Below, piece by piece: positions 1 through 7,774 of a DNA stretch of 32,669 bases (the stretch's first letter is position 1; every line of letters starts with the position of its first letter). Position numbers and translations under genes: made by a program. This stretch comes from Azospirillum sp. (lineage in GTDB: Bacteria; Pseudomonadota; Alphaproteobacteria; Azospirillales; Azospirillaceae), in contig WGNK01000029.1 of NCBI GenBank assembly GCA_016124535.1, positions 1 to 32,669 of the forward strand. Direction: 5' to 3'. The notes beneath the pieces are model-generated. The model saw only the letters and a list, made by a program, of their open reading frames with translations. It was not told the origin of the DNA and made no database searches.

Positions 1-123
1 CCGATGTCCCTCAGCTTCCGACCAGACCGCGCGTCTGCAGCGCTCATTCCCGCCTCGGTTCAAGATCAACCCTTCCCTTTGTAGGCCAGAGCGGGCGCAG
101 GATCTAGATCTGGGAAGAGAAAA

Positions 124-951
124 ATGAGGGGATTCCTGAGGGGCAAACTCCGTCTTCGTCGCAAAAGCAAGGCGCATCCAAGAGAGGAGCCGCTTGGGCT
201 TAATCACTCATTACTCTCAGATCCACGTCTTGGTTCACCAGAATACTCAACGATTGAGAAATGTCGCAAAGAATTATCAGGGTGGCGTACATATTATCTG
301 GATCCACGGGTTGCTATGCGAGCGGCTCGATCGCCTGCTGAAGTTGGAGATATCGGCGTCCTTGGCGAGGATATTGCGCCTTTTCTCTATCGACTTCGCG
401 CCGAACTGCCAAAGAACTTTGAAACTTTGAAACGCACACTTCGAACCCTAATTCCGAGTGTGGAGGATGTTGCGGTCGATCTCGACACCAGGCGAGGTAC
501 GCTTGATATCCTGGTCCGACAGGGTGGGATCGAATATTCCTCTCGGATACTTTCCGAAGGGACCTTACGGTTGCTCGCCTTATGTGCTGTGGCGGTCAAC
601 CCTTGGGGTGGATCGCTGCTGGCGTTCGAGGAGCCGGAGAATGGCGTCCATCCGCGCCGCATCGAACTGATAGCGCAATTGCTGACAGGACTTGCGGTCG
701 ACCAAGGTCGGCAGATCGTTGTCACGTCGCATTCCTCAATATTCTGTTCGGCTATGCTGGCGTATGCCCGCGCTCGGGCAAGTGATGTTGCCCTGATCCA
801 GGTTAGTAATCGCAGCGGTCGTACTGAACTTGCCCACCTAAACCCCGATGGCCCACTTTTTGCTCACGGCGATGTTTCTGATGGGTTGACTGCGGAAACC
901 GACGACGGTCGGTTCGAGGGGTTGTTGCTGCGAGGGCTGCTCGATGCTTGA
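124..951 (+). CDS. AAA-family ATPase, C-terminal part only (OLD/RloA-like)
   Basis: This 275-residue product matches the second half of an AAA_21/OLD-type ATPase. I see an ABC-like signature SEGT (residues 144-147), a Walker B segment LLAFEEPENG (165-174) with the catalytic glutamates, and an H-loop TSHSS around H203. No Walker A (GxxxxGKS/T) is present, although family members carry one in the first ~40 of about 400 residues. The frame is closed upstream by TAG at 82-84, and none of the three frames in 1-123 shows a P-loop. The gene is therefore truncated, or broken beyond the window edge. Its stop overlaps the next start by 8 bases, so the two were built as a translationally coupled pair. 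Base composition is clearly more AT-rich than pheT, suggesting transfer. Such ATPases commonly pair with Toprim or RloB-like nucleases in defence. An intact alternative start is not visible; ATP binding is doubtful. Confidence 0.7.
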   Translation: MRGFLRGKLRLRRKSKAHPREEPLGLNHSLLSDPRLGSPEYSTIEKCRKELSGWRTYYLDPRVAMRAARSPAEVGDIGVLGEDIAPFLYRLRAELPKNFETLKRTLRTLIPSVEDVAVDLDTRRGTLDILVRQGGIEYSSRILSEGTLRLLALCAVAVNPWGGSLLAFEEPENGVHPRRIELIAQLLTGLAVDQGRQIVVTSHSSIFCSAMLAYARARASDVALIQVSNRSGRTELAHLNPDGPLFAHGDVSDGLTAETDDGRFEGLLLRGLLDA

Positions 952-1609
952 TCGATTGGCGATCGATCTATTCGTCGAAGACCAAGCCCACGAGAAATTT
1001 TTGAATTCCTTGATTCGGCGAATCGCAGTAGAGGCGTCTCAGTCTGTAGTTGTACGGACAGTTTCGGCGCGGGGAGGCCATTCTAGAGTCTTCTCTGAGC
1101 TCAAGAGATACCAAGCCTTGTTGCAACGTGGGGCCTTGGAGTTGCCCGATCTCCTGGTCGCGGCGATCGATGCCAACTGTAAGGGTTTTGTCGAGGCTCG
1201 AAAATTGATCATCGATGCATTGGGTGTGGAATGGCGGGAGCGGACCGCCATCGCTTGCCCCGACCCACATGTTGAGCGTCGGTTTTTGGCCGACCTTGAG
1301 TCATTTCACAAAGTTGTCGGATTTACGCCGAGCCTAAAAAGGGCCAAGTGTGAACAAGACTACTACAAGTGTGTTCTGGCCCAGGCGGTCCGAGACGGTG
1401 GCCATCTGTCTTTGCTGGGTGGGATCGAGTTTGCCGACGAATTGGTAACGGCGATGGATCTGCAGCGGGCGCAGCGTTCGACGCCAAGTCTCGGACATTT
1501 TATCGAGGATTTTCGCGCTTTGCTAAAACGCTGGTGGGCGCCGCGGTTGCGCCGGGCTTGCCTTCGCTTTAAGTATCCGCCGGAATTTTCGGGAATGCAC
1601 CGTTCATGA
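944..1609 (+). CDS. Toprim-like/DUF4276-type partner of the AAA ATPase
   Basis: A 221-residue protein with the layout of small Toprim-fold partners of AAA_21 ATPases. An acidic VED segment (E12) follows the first strand, a hydrophobic strand ends in AID (D76), and PDPHVERRFLAD (residues 106-117) resembles the PxxExWxLAD motif of DUF4276/RloB-like proteins. In that fold the E and D residues bind metal for nicking or cleavage; D-x-N here in place of D-x-D is a variation. ATG at 944 overlaps the preceding stop, which supports a two-gene module. The last ~20 residues (from about PRLRRACL) look like read-through into sequence preceding pheT, since the fold seems complete before them. The TGA overlaps pheT's ATG as ATGA. 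Lower GC than pheT. Assignment to a defence role is inference from family and pairing. Confidence 0.6.
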   Translation: MLDRLAIDLFVEDQAHEKFLNSLIRRIAVEASQSVVVRTVSARGGHSRVFSELKRYQALLQRGALELPDLLVAAIDANCKGFVEARKLIIDALGVEWRERTAIACPDPHVERRFLADLESFHKVVGFTPSLKRAKCEQDYYKCVLAQAVRDGGHLSLLGGIEFADELVTAMDLQRAQRSTPSLGHFIEDFRALLKRWWAPRLRRACLRFKYPPEFSGMHRS

Positions 1610-4002
1610 AACTCACCCTGTCCTGGCTCAAGGATCACCTCGATACCGAGGCGTCGCTTGACAAAATTTGTGAAGCGTTGACCGCGCTGGGGCTGGAGGT
1701 CGAGGGGGTCGAGGATCGCGCCAGGGACTTGGCCGCCTTTACCGTTGCTCATGTCGTCGAGGCGGCCCCCCATCCTAATGCCGACAAGCTGCGGGTATGC
1801 CGGATCGATACCGGCAGCGGCATCGTCCAGGTGGTGTGCGGTGCGCCCAATGCCCGGACCGGCATGAAGGGAGTGTTCGCGCCGGTCGGCACCTTTGTTC
1901 CCGGCACCAAGCTTGACCTCAAGAAAGGCGTGATCCGCGGCGTCGAGTCCAACGGCATGCTGGTCTCCGAACGCGAGCTTGGCCTGTCCGACCAGCATGA
2001 CGGCATCATCGAACTGGACGGAGATGCACCGGTCGGGGCGCCGTTCGCGAAGATCGCCGGCCTCGACGATCCGGTGATCGACATCGCGCTGACCCCCGAC
2101 CGGGCCGACTGTGCCGGTATCCGTGGCATCGCCCGCGATTTGGCCGCGGCCGGTCTGGGCACCCTGAAGCCGCTGGCCGTGGCCGCGGTCCCAGGAGAAT
2201 TCGCCAGCCCGCTCGGGATCGGGATCGCCGCGCCGGAAGGGGCATGCCCGCTGTTCGTCGGGCGGTATATCCGCGGCCTGCGCAATGGCCCCAGCCCGCG
2301 CTGGCTGCAGGACAAGCTGACCGCGGTGGGCTTGCGCCCGATCTCGGCGCTGGTCGACATCACCAATTTTTTCACCGTCGATCGCGCCCGGCCGCTTCAC
2401 GTCTTCGATGCCGACCAGGTCCGCGGCGGTATCCGCGTCCGCCTTGCCGAGGCGGGCGAAACCCTGTCCGCGCTCAACGGCAAGGACTACACGCTGGTCG
2501 GTAGCGAAACCGCGGTCTGCGATCACCAGCGGGTGCTCGGATTGGGCGGGATCATCGGCGGCGTCGCCTCCGGCTGCACCGAGGACACCAGCAACGTCTT
2601 CCTTGAGGTGGCGCTGTTCGATCCGGTGCGCACCGCCCGCACCGGGCGGCGCCACGGCATCGACTCCGACGCCCGCTACCGCTTCGAACGCGGTCTGGAT
2701 CCCGAAGCGGTGTTCGCCGGCGCCGAGCAGGCGACGGCGTTGATCCTGGAGCTGTGCGGCGGCACCGCCAGCGAACTGGTGGTTGCCGGTGCGGTGCCGG
2801 AATGGCAGCGGACGATCCGGCTGCGGCCGGACCGCGTCCACCAGCTGGGCGGGGTCGACGTGGCACCGGACGAGCAACGCCGGATACTGACGGCGCTCGG
2901 CTGCTCGGTCGCCCTTGGCGATGACGGGGTCGCGACGGTGACGCCGCCGCCCTGGCGCGGTGACATCGAAGGCGAAGCCGACCTGGTTGAGGAGGTCTTG
3001 CGCGTCAACGGCTTCGACCGCATCCCGGTGGTTCCGATGGTTCGTACCGCCACGGTGACCCGATCGGCCCGCGATCCCGGCCAACGGCGCACCGCCCTGG
3101 TTCGCCGGACCCTGGCGGCACGCGGGCTCGACGAGGCGGTGACCTGGTCGTTCATGGCCGCCGCCACCGCGGCCCGCTTCGGCCTGGTGGATCCCGGCCT
3201 GCACCTGGCCAATCCGATCAGCGCCGATCTCGACGCGATGCGCCCGAGCATCCTGGCCAATCTGATTGCGGCGGTCGGGCGCAATGCCGATCGCGGCTTT
3301 CCCGATCTGGGTTTGTTCGAGCTGGGGCCGGTCTACCGCTCGCCGGCACCCGACGGTCAGCTGATGGTCGCGTGCGGCGTCCGCGCTGGCGTCGCGGTGC
3401 CGCGCCAATGGGCGACGGCCAGCCGTGGCGTCGATGCTTTCGATGCCAAGGCCGACGCGCAGGCCGCTCTGGAGGTCGCAGGCGCGCCGGTTGTCAGTCT
3501 CCAGGTCACCGCCGATGCCCCGGATTGGTACCATCCTGGACGCTCCGGCAGCCTGCGTCTCGGGCCGAGCGTGCTCGCCCAGTTCGGCGAACTTCACCCG
3601 GCGGTTCTCGATGCCGCCGGAATCAAGGGACCGGTGGTCGGCTTTGAAGTCTATCTCGACGCGGTGCCCCAGCCCAAACGCCGTGCCGGCACCGCCAGGC
3701 CGCTGGTGAAACTCTCGCCGTTCCAGCCGATCCAGCGTGATTTTGCCTTCGTGCTCGACCAGGGGGTCGCAGCCGAACGCCTGGTGCGCGCCGCCAAGGG
3801 CGCCGACAAGGCGCTGGTCGCCGACGTCCAGGTATTTGACCTCTACCAGGGGCCGGGGGTGGAGCCGGGCAAGAAGTCGCTGGCGCTCGCCGTCACCTTG
3901 CAGCCGACTGAACGCACCCTGACCGACCAGGACCTTGAGGCGGTCGGTGCCCGTATCGTGGCCGCGGTGGCCAAGGCGACGGGGGGAGTCTTGCGGACCT
4001 GA
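1606..4002 (+). CDS. pheT: phenylalanyl-tRNA synthetase beta subunit
   Basis: A 798-residue full-length PheT, which with PheS forms the alpha2beta2 cytoplasmic enzyme that charges tRNA-Phe. The N-terminus MKLTLSWLKDHLDTEA is canonical. Domains in order are the EMAP-like tRNA-binding region (about 40-155), the B3/B4 editing region (about 210-390), the B5 domain (about 405-475), the inactive class II-like core, and a C-terminal FDX-ACB anticodon-binding domain beginning near LSPFQPIQRDFAF. The ATG at 1606 is fixed by the conserved start and overlaps the previous stop (ATGA). pheS, normally immediately upstream, is not adjacent: the ATPase/Toprim-like pair is there instead, so pheT translation is probably coupled to that pair. 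A 9-bp hairpin follows at 4008-4028. Confidence 0.97.
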   Translation: MKLTLSWLKDHLDTEASLDKICEALTALGLEVEGVEDRARDLAAFTVAHVVEAAPHPNADKLRVCRIDTGSGIVQVVCGAPNARTGMKGVFAPVGTFVPGTKLDLKKGVIRGVESNGMLVSERELGLSDQHDGIIELDGDAPVGAPFAKIAGLDDPVIDIALTPDRADCAGIRGIARDLAAAGLGTLKPLAVAAVPGEFASPLGIGIAAPEGACPLFVGRYIRGLRNGPSPRWLQDKLTAVGLRPISALVDITNFFTVDRARPLHVFDADQVRGGIRVRLAEAGETLSALNGKDYTLVGSETAVCDHQRVLGLGGIIGGVASGCTEDTSNVFLEVALFDPVRTARTGRRHGIDSDARYRFERGLDPEAVFAGAEQATALILELCGGTASELVVAGAVPEWQRTIRLRPDRVHQLGGVDVAPDEQRRILTALGCSVALGDDGVATVTPPPWRGDIEGEADLVEEVLRVNGFDRIPVVPMVRTATVTRSARDPGQRRTALVRRTLAARGLDEAVTWSFMAAATAARFGLVDPGLHLANPISADLDAMRPSILANLIAAVGRNADRGFPDLGLFELGPVYRSPAPDGQLMVACGVRAGVAVPRQWATASRGVDAFDAKADAQAALEVAGAPVVSLQVTADAPDWYHPGRSGSLRLGPSVLAQFGELHPAVLDAAGIKGPVVGFEVYLDAVPQPKRRAGTARPLVKLSPFQPIQRDFAFVLDQGVAAERLVRAAKGADKALVADVQVFDLYQGPGVEPGKKSLALAVTLQPTERTLTDQDLEAVGARIVAAVAKATGGVLRT

Positions 4003-4007
4003 AGGAA

Positions 4008-4028
4008 TCTGGGGCCGTGGGCCCCAGA
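4008..4028 (+). terminator. hairpin between pheT and the radical SAM gene
   Basis: Perfect 9-bp inverted repeat, left arm 4008-4016 (TCTGGGGCC), 3-base loop 4017-4019, right arm 4020-4028. It starts six bases after the pheT stop and is followed by CCCCATTT rather than a U-run. It may act as a weak terminator, processing site or attenuator separating pheT from the downstream three-gene unit. The structure is seen; the function is inferred. Confidence 0.45.
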
Positions 4029-4065
4029 CCCCATTTGAAGGGGGAAGTCACCAGAGGTTAGGGCC

Positions 4066-5007
4066 ATGGCGCCGCCTGACGTTGCACTGCCGGGGAAGTT
4101 TGAGCATCCGGATCTGACCGCCACCGGCGAGCGTCGGGCCAGCGTCGGTTTGCGGCGGCTCGAGACCCTGTGGTTCAACACCGGGACGCTGTGCAATATC
4201 ACCTGCCTCAACTGCTATATCGAATCCAGCCCGCGCAACGACCGTCTGGCCTATCTCAGCCGCGCCGAGGCCGGGCCGTTTCTCGAACAGGCCGCCGCCG
4301 CGGGGACCACCGAGATCGGCTTTACCGGCGGTGAGCCGTTCATGAACCCCGACATCCTCGACCTGCTCGGCGACAGCCTGGCCGCGGGGTTCCGGGTGCT
4401 GGTTCTGACCAATGCGATGCGGCCGCTGCAACGCCTGGCCAAGCCGCTGGCGGCACTGAACCGGGCTTGGCCGGGACGCCTGAGCCTGCGGGTTTCGCTC
4501 GATCATTATCTTCCCGAGCGCCACGAGACGGTGCGCGGGGCCGGTACCTGGCAGCCCACCCTGGATGGTCTGGCCTGGCTCGCGGCGGAAGGTTTCCGGA
4601 TCGCGATCGCAGGTCGCAAGCTGTGGGACGAGAGTGAGCCGGCGCTGCGCGGCGGCTATCGGGCGCTGTTCGCCGATCGCGGGCTGCCGGTCGATGCCGA
4701 CGATCCGTCGCAGCTGGTCCTGTTTCCCGAAATGGACGACCGCGCCGAGGTGCCGGAGATCACCGAACGCTGTTGGGGGCTCCTGGGCAAGCATCCGGAC
4801 TCGGTGATGTGTGCGTCGTCGCGCATGGTGGTCAAGCGTCAGGGCGCGGCCCGACCGGTGGTCCTGGCCTGCACCCTGGTCGCCTATGATCCGGCCTTCG
4901 AGATGGGCGGTTCGCTGGCCGAGGCCGCCCGTCCGGTCAAGCTCAACCACCGCCACTGCGCCCGCTTCTGCGTGCTCGGCGGGGCCTCCTGCAGTCCCCA
5001 TGGCTGA
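4066..5007 (+). CDS. radical SAM protein with C-terminal cysteine cluster, linked to the RuBisCO-like protein
   Basis: A 313-residue radical SAM enzyme. The cluster motif is CNITCLNC (C43, C47, C50: CX3CX2C) after the first strand, followed by the SAM-contacting GGEP motif at 88-91 and the barrel strand LRVSLD. Six further cysteines lie in the C-terminal third (C236, C249, C269, C298, C302, C309), with CX3CX6C at the end; this spacing resembles SPASM/twitch proteins that hold an auxiliary 4Fe-4S cluster. ATG at 4066 has an AGAGG-like ribosome-binding site. Its stop overlaps the next gene's start by 8 bases, so it is translationally coupled to the RuBisCO-like protein, and a cupin follows. I do not recognise a characterised orthologue and the substrate is unknown. 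Context suggests a role in sulfur or methylthio-sugar metabolism, or maturation of a neighbour. Confidence 0.85.
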   Translation: MAPPDVALPGKFEHPDLTATGERRASVGLRRLETLWFNTGTLCNITCLNCYIESSPRNDRLAYLSRAEAGPFLEQAAAAGTTEIGFTGGEPFMNPDILDLLGDSLAAGFRVLVLTNAMRPLQRLAKPLAALNRAWPGRLSLRVSLDHYLPERHETVRGAGTWQPTLDGLAWLAAEGFRIAIAGRKLWDESEPALRGGYRALFADRGLPVDADDPSQLVLFPEMDDRAEVPEITERCWGLLGKHPDSVMCASSRMVVKRQGAARPVVLACTLVAYDPAFEMGGSLAEAARPVKLNHRHCARFCVLGGASCSPHG

Positions 5008-6103
5008 GACCCTGTCCGCCTGTTACCGCATCCGCAGCGAGCCCCGGATGATCGAGGCTCGGGCCCAGGCGCTGGCGATCGAGCAGAGCGTCGAGATGCC
5101 GCTGGACGCGATCGCCGATCCGATGGTGCTGGACGAGATCGTCGGGAGGGTCGAGACGATCGAGGACCTGGGCGGCGGACGCTTCGAGATCCGGGTTGCC
5201 CTGGCGGTGGCGACCACCGGTCACGAGGCCGGGCAGCTGCTCAACATGCTGTTCGGCAACTCCTCGATCCACGCCGATGTCGAACTGGTCGATGTCCGTT
5301 TGCCGCCGAGCCTGGTTCTGGGCTTCGGCGGTCCGCGCCTGGGGCTTGCCGGCCTGCGCGCTCGGGGCGGCGGGGCAGGGCGAGCCTTGACCTGTTCGGC
5401 CCTGAAACCTCAGGGTGTGCCGCCCGCAGAGCTGGCCCGTCTGGCCGGACGGCTGGCCGAGGGCGGGCTCGATTTCATCAAGGACGATCACGGCCTCGCC
5501 GACCAGCGCTACAGCCGGTTCTCCGACCGGGTGAGCGCCTGTGCCGGGGCGGTGGCGGCAGCCAATGCCCGAACCGGCTTCGCCACCCGTTATCTGCCCA
5601 GCCTGTCCGGCGACCTCGATCACTTGCGTGCCCAAGTGGCCTGCGCCACCGCCGCCGGGCTCGACGCCGTGCTGATCGCCCCGATGGTGGTCGGGCTGCC
5701 GTCGTTTCACGCCCTGGTCCGCGACTTCCCCGGCGTCGCGTTCATGGCTCATCCAGCCCTGGCCGGGGCCTTGCGGATCGCGCCGCCACTGCTGGTCGGT
5801 AAACTCTTTCCTTTGTTCGGGGCCGATGCCGTGGTGTTTCCCAACCATGGTGGCCGCTTTGGCTATTCGGCGCCAACCTGCCGGGGCTTGGCCGACGCGG
5901 CGCGCGGCGCCTGGGCCGGCATCACGGCCGCGGTACCGGTGCCGGCCGGCGGCATGACCCTCGACCGGGTTCCGGAGATGCTTGATTTCTACGGCCCCGA
6001 CGTGATGCTGTTGATCGGTGGCAACCTGCTTGCTGCCGGTGACCGGCTGACCGAGGCGACGGCCGCCTTCACCGCCGCGGTCCACCGCCATGTCTATCGG
6101 TGA
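5000..6103 (+). CDS. RuBisCO-like protein (form IV), probable 5-methylthioribulose-1-phosphate isomerase
   Basis: A 367-residue form IV RuBisCO-like protein, close to the length of the Rhodospirillum rubrum enzyme. RuBisCO landmarks are present: KPQG (K136, equivalent to RuBisCO K175), the carbamylation motif GLDFIKDDH (K161, D162, D163), H251 in MAHP, loop-6 lysine K268 in VGKLF, and phosphate-binding AGGM and IGGN near 317 and 341. RuBisCO E204 is replaced by H164 and K177 by glutamine, so it should not fix CO2. The R. rubrum-type enzyme isomerises 5-methylthioribulose 1-phosphate to 1-methylthioxylulose 5-phosphate in the MTA-isoprenoid shunt; the cupin downstream fits that pathway. I chose ATG 5000, overlapping the radical SAM stop. 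Open frame extends upstream to 4811 but reads as a shadow of that gene. Confidence 0.88.
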   Translation: MAETLSACYRIRSEPRMIEARAQALAIEQSVEMPLDAIADPMVLDEIVGRVETIEDLGGGRFEIRVALAVATTGHEAGQLLNMLFGNSSIHADVELVDVRLPPSLVLGFGGPRLGLAGLRARGGGAGRALTCSALKPQGVPPAELARLAGRLAEGGLDFIKDDHGLADQRYSRFSDRVSACAGAVAAANARTGFATRYLPSLSGDLDHLRAQVACATAAGLDAVLIAPMVVGLPSFHALVRDFPGVAFMAHPALAGALRIAPPLLVGKLFPLFGADAVVFPNHGGRFGYSAPTCRGLADAARGAWAGITAAVPVPAGGMTLDRVPEMLDFYGPDVMLLIGGNLLAAGDRLTEATAAFTAAVHRHVYR

Positions 6104-6575
6104 TCGGTCGATGGAGACCCAGGACCACCCAGCCGTCTTCCGTCATGTGCTCGGTGATTGCCGGTGGGATGGTGTCGCCTGCCAGGCCTACAAGGAGGAG
6201 GGTGCCGCCCCGTTCAAGGCGGTGTCGCGTCAGGTGCTGTTTTCCCAGCCGGAGCTGGCCGCCGAGCTGCGCTATTTCGAAGTTGCCGCCGGCGGCTGGT
6301 CGACCTTGGAACGCCATGCCCATGTCCACGCCGTGATGGTGTTGCGCGGGCACGGCAGCTGCCTTGTCGGTTGCGTGGTCCGCGACATTCGCCGGCATGA
6401 CCTGATTTCGGTGCCGCCGATGACCTGGCACCAGTTCCGCGCCGCCGCCGACCAGCCGCTGGGCTTCCTGTGCCTGGTCAATGCCGACCGCGACCGTCCG
6501 CAATTGCCGGACGCGGATGATCTCGCTGACTTATGCACGGACCCTGGGATCGCGGCGTTCCTGGCTCAGAATTGA
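6090..6575 (+). CDS. cupin protein, probable methylthioxylulose-5-phosphate methylsulfurylase
   Basis: A single-domain cupin of 161 residues. Motif 1 is GGWSTLERHAHVHAVMVLRGHG-like with H76, H78 and H80, and motif 2 is PPMTWHQF with H114; together these give a histidine-rich metal site, and the usual motif-1 glutamate is not obvious. In the R. rubrum MTA-isoprenoid shunt a Mn-dependent cupin acts after the RuBisCO-like protein and exchanges the methylthio group with glutathione to release 1-deoxyxylulose 5-phosphate. The start at 6090 overlaps the RLP stop by 14 bases; an internal ATG at 6111 is a possible alternative. A 12-bp hairpin lies just downstream. The enzyme assignment depends on the neighbour and cupin family, so a generic cupin is the fallback. 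Confidence 0.78.
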   Translation: MSIGDRSMETQDHPAVFRHVLGDCRWDGVACQAYKEEGAAPFKAVSRQVLFSQPELAAELRYFEVAAGGWSTLERHAHVHAVMVLRGHGSCLVGCVVRDIRRHDLISVPPMTWHQFRAAADQPLGFLCLVNADRDRPQLPDADDLADLCTDPGIAAFLAQN

Positions 6576-6596
6576 AACTAACCCGCATCGTCAGAG

Positions 6597-6623
6597 CCCC
6601 CTCCTGCCCGAGGCAGGAGGGGG
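6597..6623. terminator. 12-bp perfect hairpin between convergent genes
   Basis: Left arm 6597-6608 (CCCCCTCCTGCC) pairs perfectly with right arm 6612-6623 around a CGA loop. It sits between the cupin stop (6575) and the stop of the convergent hydrolase (6666). There is no U-run on either side, so termination may need Rho or the hairpin may be an RNA-stabilising end. Its symmetry allows use in both directions. Confidence 0.6.
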
Positions 6624-6665
6624 TCCGCGGCATCCGGCTGGTTCTGCGATCCCGGTCGGCTGATC

Positions 6666-7712
6666 CTAGAAACCAATGATTTCCTTGATCTTATCGAACA
6701 CGATCTGTCTTTTCACCAAGGCGGTGTGTTCGACGTTGTTGACTGATATCTGGGTCGTGCCTTTCTTGGGCCCATTCACGGTATGGAACAGGGCGCTCCA
6801 ATCCGGCACCGTTCCATCGCCGACTTTCTGAATCTCGACGTTGAAGGTGTTGCTGGAATCGAGGGTGTAGCCGGTGACGGTTTCCTCATCCACGCCAGCC
6901 ACCAGGTAATACGGCACCGGAGGCTCCTCATTCGGATCGTCGTGCAGAGTTTTCAGAAAAGCTTCGGCCGCAACGATATTGGCAACACTGGCTCCCTGGT
7001 TGATCAGAAGATTAAGGCCGGTGCCGGACCAGATATTGACGTCAGCACCCCCGGCATCCTTGACGAACGGCCGAACATCGGGAGGCAAAAGTTCAAAGGT
7101 CGACGGGTACCCGTCGGTGTTGGCGAGCTTCTTCAGGGTATCGGCATGGAACGGCATTTCGGCAATCTGTCCAAGGATGCAGCCGAGTGCTTTGGGTGCG
7201 CCAAGGTGGGGTGTGCCTAGAGTAATCAATCCTTTGACACGAGAGGTATCGATTTTCGGCATTTCAAGGACATTGCGGCTGACCAATCCTCCCATACTGT
7301 GGGCAACAATCCAGATATCAACTTGACCAGAATATTTCTCGTATATGGCATCAATGTTTCCGGCCAGAACTTCAGCAGCAATCGCATTGTCAGCGCGCCA
7401 GTCATAGGCAAAACCAAGAAATACCTTGTGGTCTTTGTTTGAACCGAATTCCGATATACTTCCGTAGTATGTAAACCCGGACTTTTCGAATCGGCGAATG
7501 AGCTCTTCGTAGACGCAGGCCAACTCCCAATCAACTTTCTTGATCGGCTGGCCGGGTATCAGATCAGTTCGAGTCACCAATTTCAATTTTTCGTCCTGCG
7601 TTCGCGCATTCACCGTCCGATCCGGCCAGATTTCCTCGAACTGGGCCCGATCGAGCAGCGAACTGCCCATGGTGCCGGGGGCCAGGATAACGACGGTCGC
7701 CGGTGATGACAT
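6666..7712 (-). CDS. LCAT-like alpha/beta hydrolase (lipase/acyltransferase family)
   Basis: A 348-residue alpha/beta hydrolase resembling the lecithin:cholesterol acyltransferase/phospholipase family. It begins VVILAPGTMGSSL, the oxyanion-loop region typical of that family, and has the nucleophile elbow IVAHSMGGLVSR (S139, with alanine where most lipases have glycine). GTPHLGAPKAL follows, with candidate catalytic D299 in VGDGTVPDW and H329 in VEHTALV. No signal peptide is seen, so it would act in the cytosol unless exported otherwise. The start has a strong AGGGAGA site six bases upstream. GC content is much lower than in neighbours, pointing to horizontal acquisition. It is monocistronic, with its own candidate promoter at 7746-7774. 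The substrate cannot be inferred; an esterase or phospholipase role is likely. Confidence 0.82.
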   Translation of the reverse strand: MSSPATVVILAPGTMGSSLLDRAQFEEIWPDRTVNARTQDEKLKLVTRTDLIPGQPIKKVDWELACVYEELIRRFEKSGFTYYGSISEFGSNKDHKVFLGFAYDWRADNAIAAEVLAGNIDAIYEKYSGQVDIWIVAHSMGGLVSRNVLEMPKIDTSRVKGLITLGTPHLGAPKALGCILGQIAEMPFHADTLKKLANTDGYPSTFELLPPDVRPFVKDAGGADVNIWSGTGLNLLINQGASVANIVAAEAFLKTLHDDPNEEPPVPYYLVAGVDEETVTGYTLDSSNTFNVEIQKVGDGTVPDWSALFHTVNGPKKGTTQISVNNVEHTALVKRQIVFDKIKEIIGF

Positions 7713-7745
7713 CTAATTCTCCCTAAACAAAGTTGATGACGCTGA

Positions 7746-7774
7746 ATATTGTTTCCGGAATTTTATTACGTCAA
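7746..7774 (-). promoter_or_regulatory. candidate sigma-70 promoter for the LCAT-like gene
   Basis: On the minus strand TTGACG (7774-7769, five of six to consensus) is followed by a 17-base spacer and CAATAT (7751-7746). It lies 34 bases upstream of the hydrolase start in an AT-rich stretch. The -10 match is modest, so this is a candidate only. Confidence 0.4.

Noticed and set aside
1363..3597. 744-residue minus-strand open frame
   Set aside because: Antisense shadow of pheT in GC-rich DNA; low-complexity RQ/AG-rich translation and no family resemblance.
4811..4999. Upstream extension of the RuBisCO-like protein to 4811
   Set aside because: The added 63 residues are R/W/S-rich shadow of the radical SAM gene and lie before the normal form IV start.
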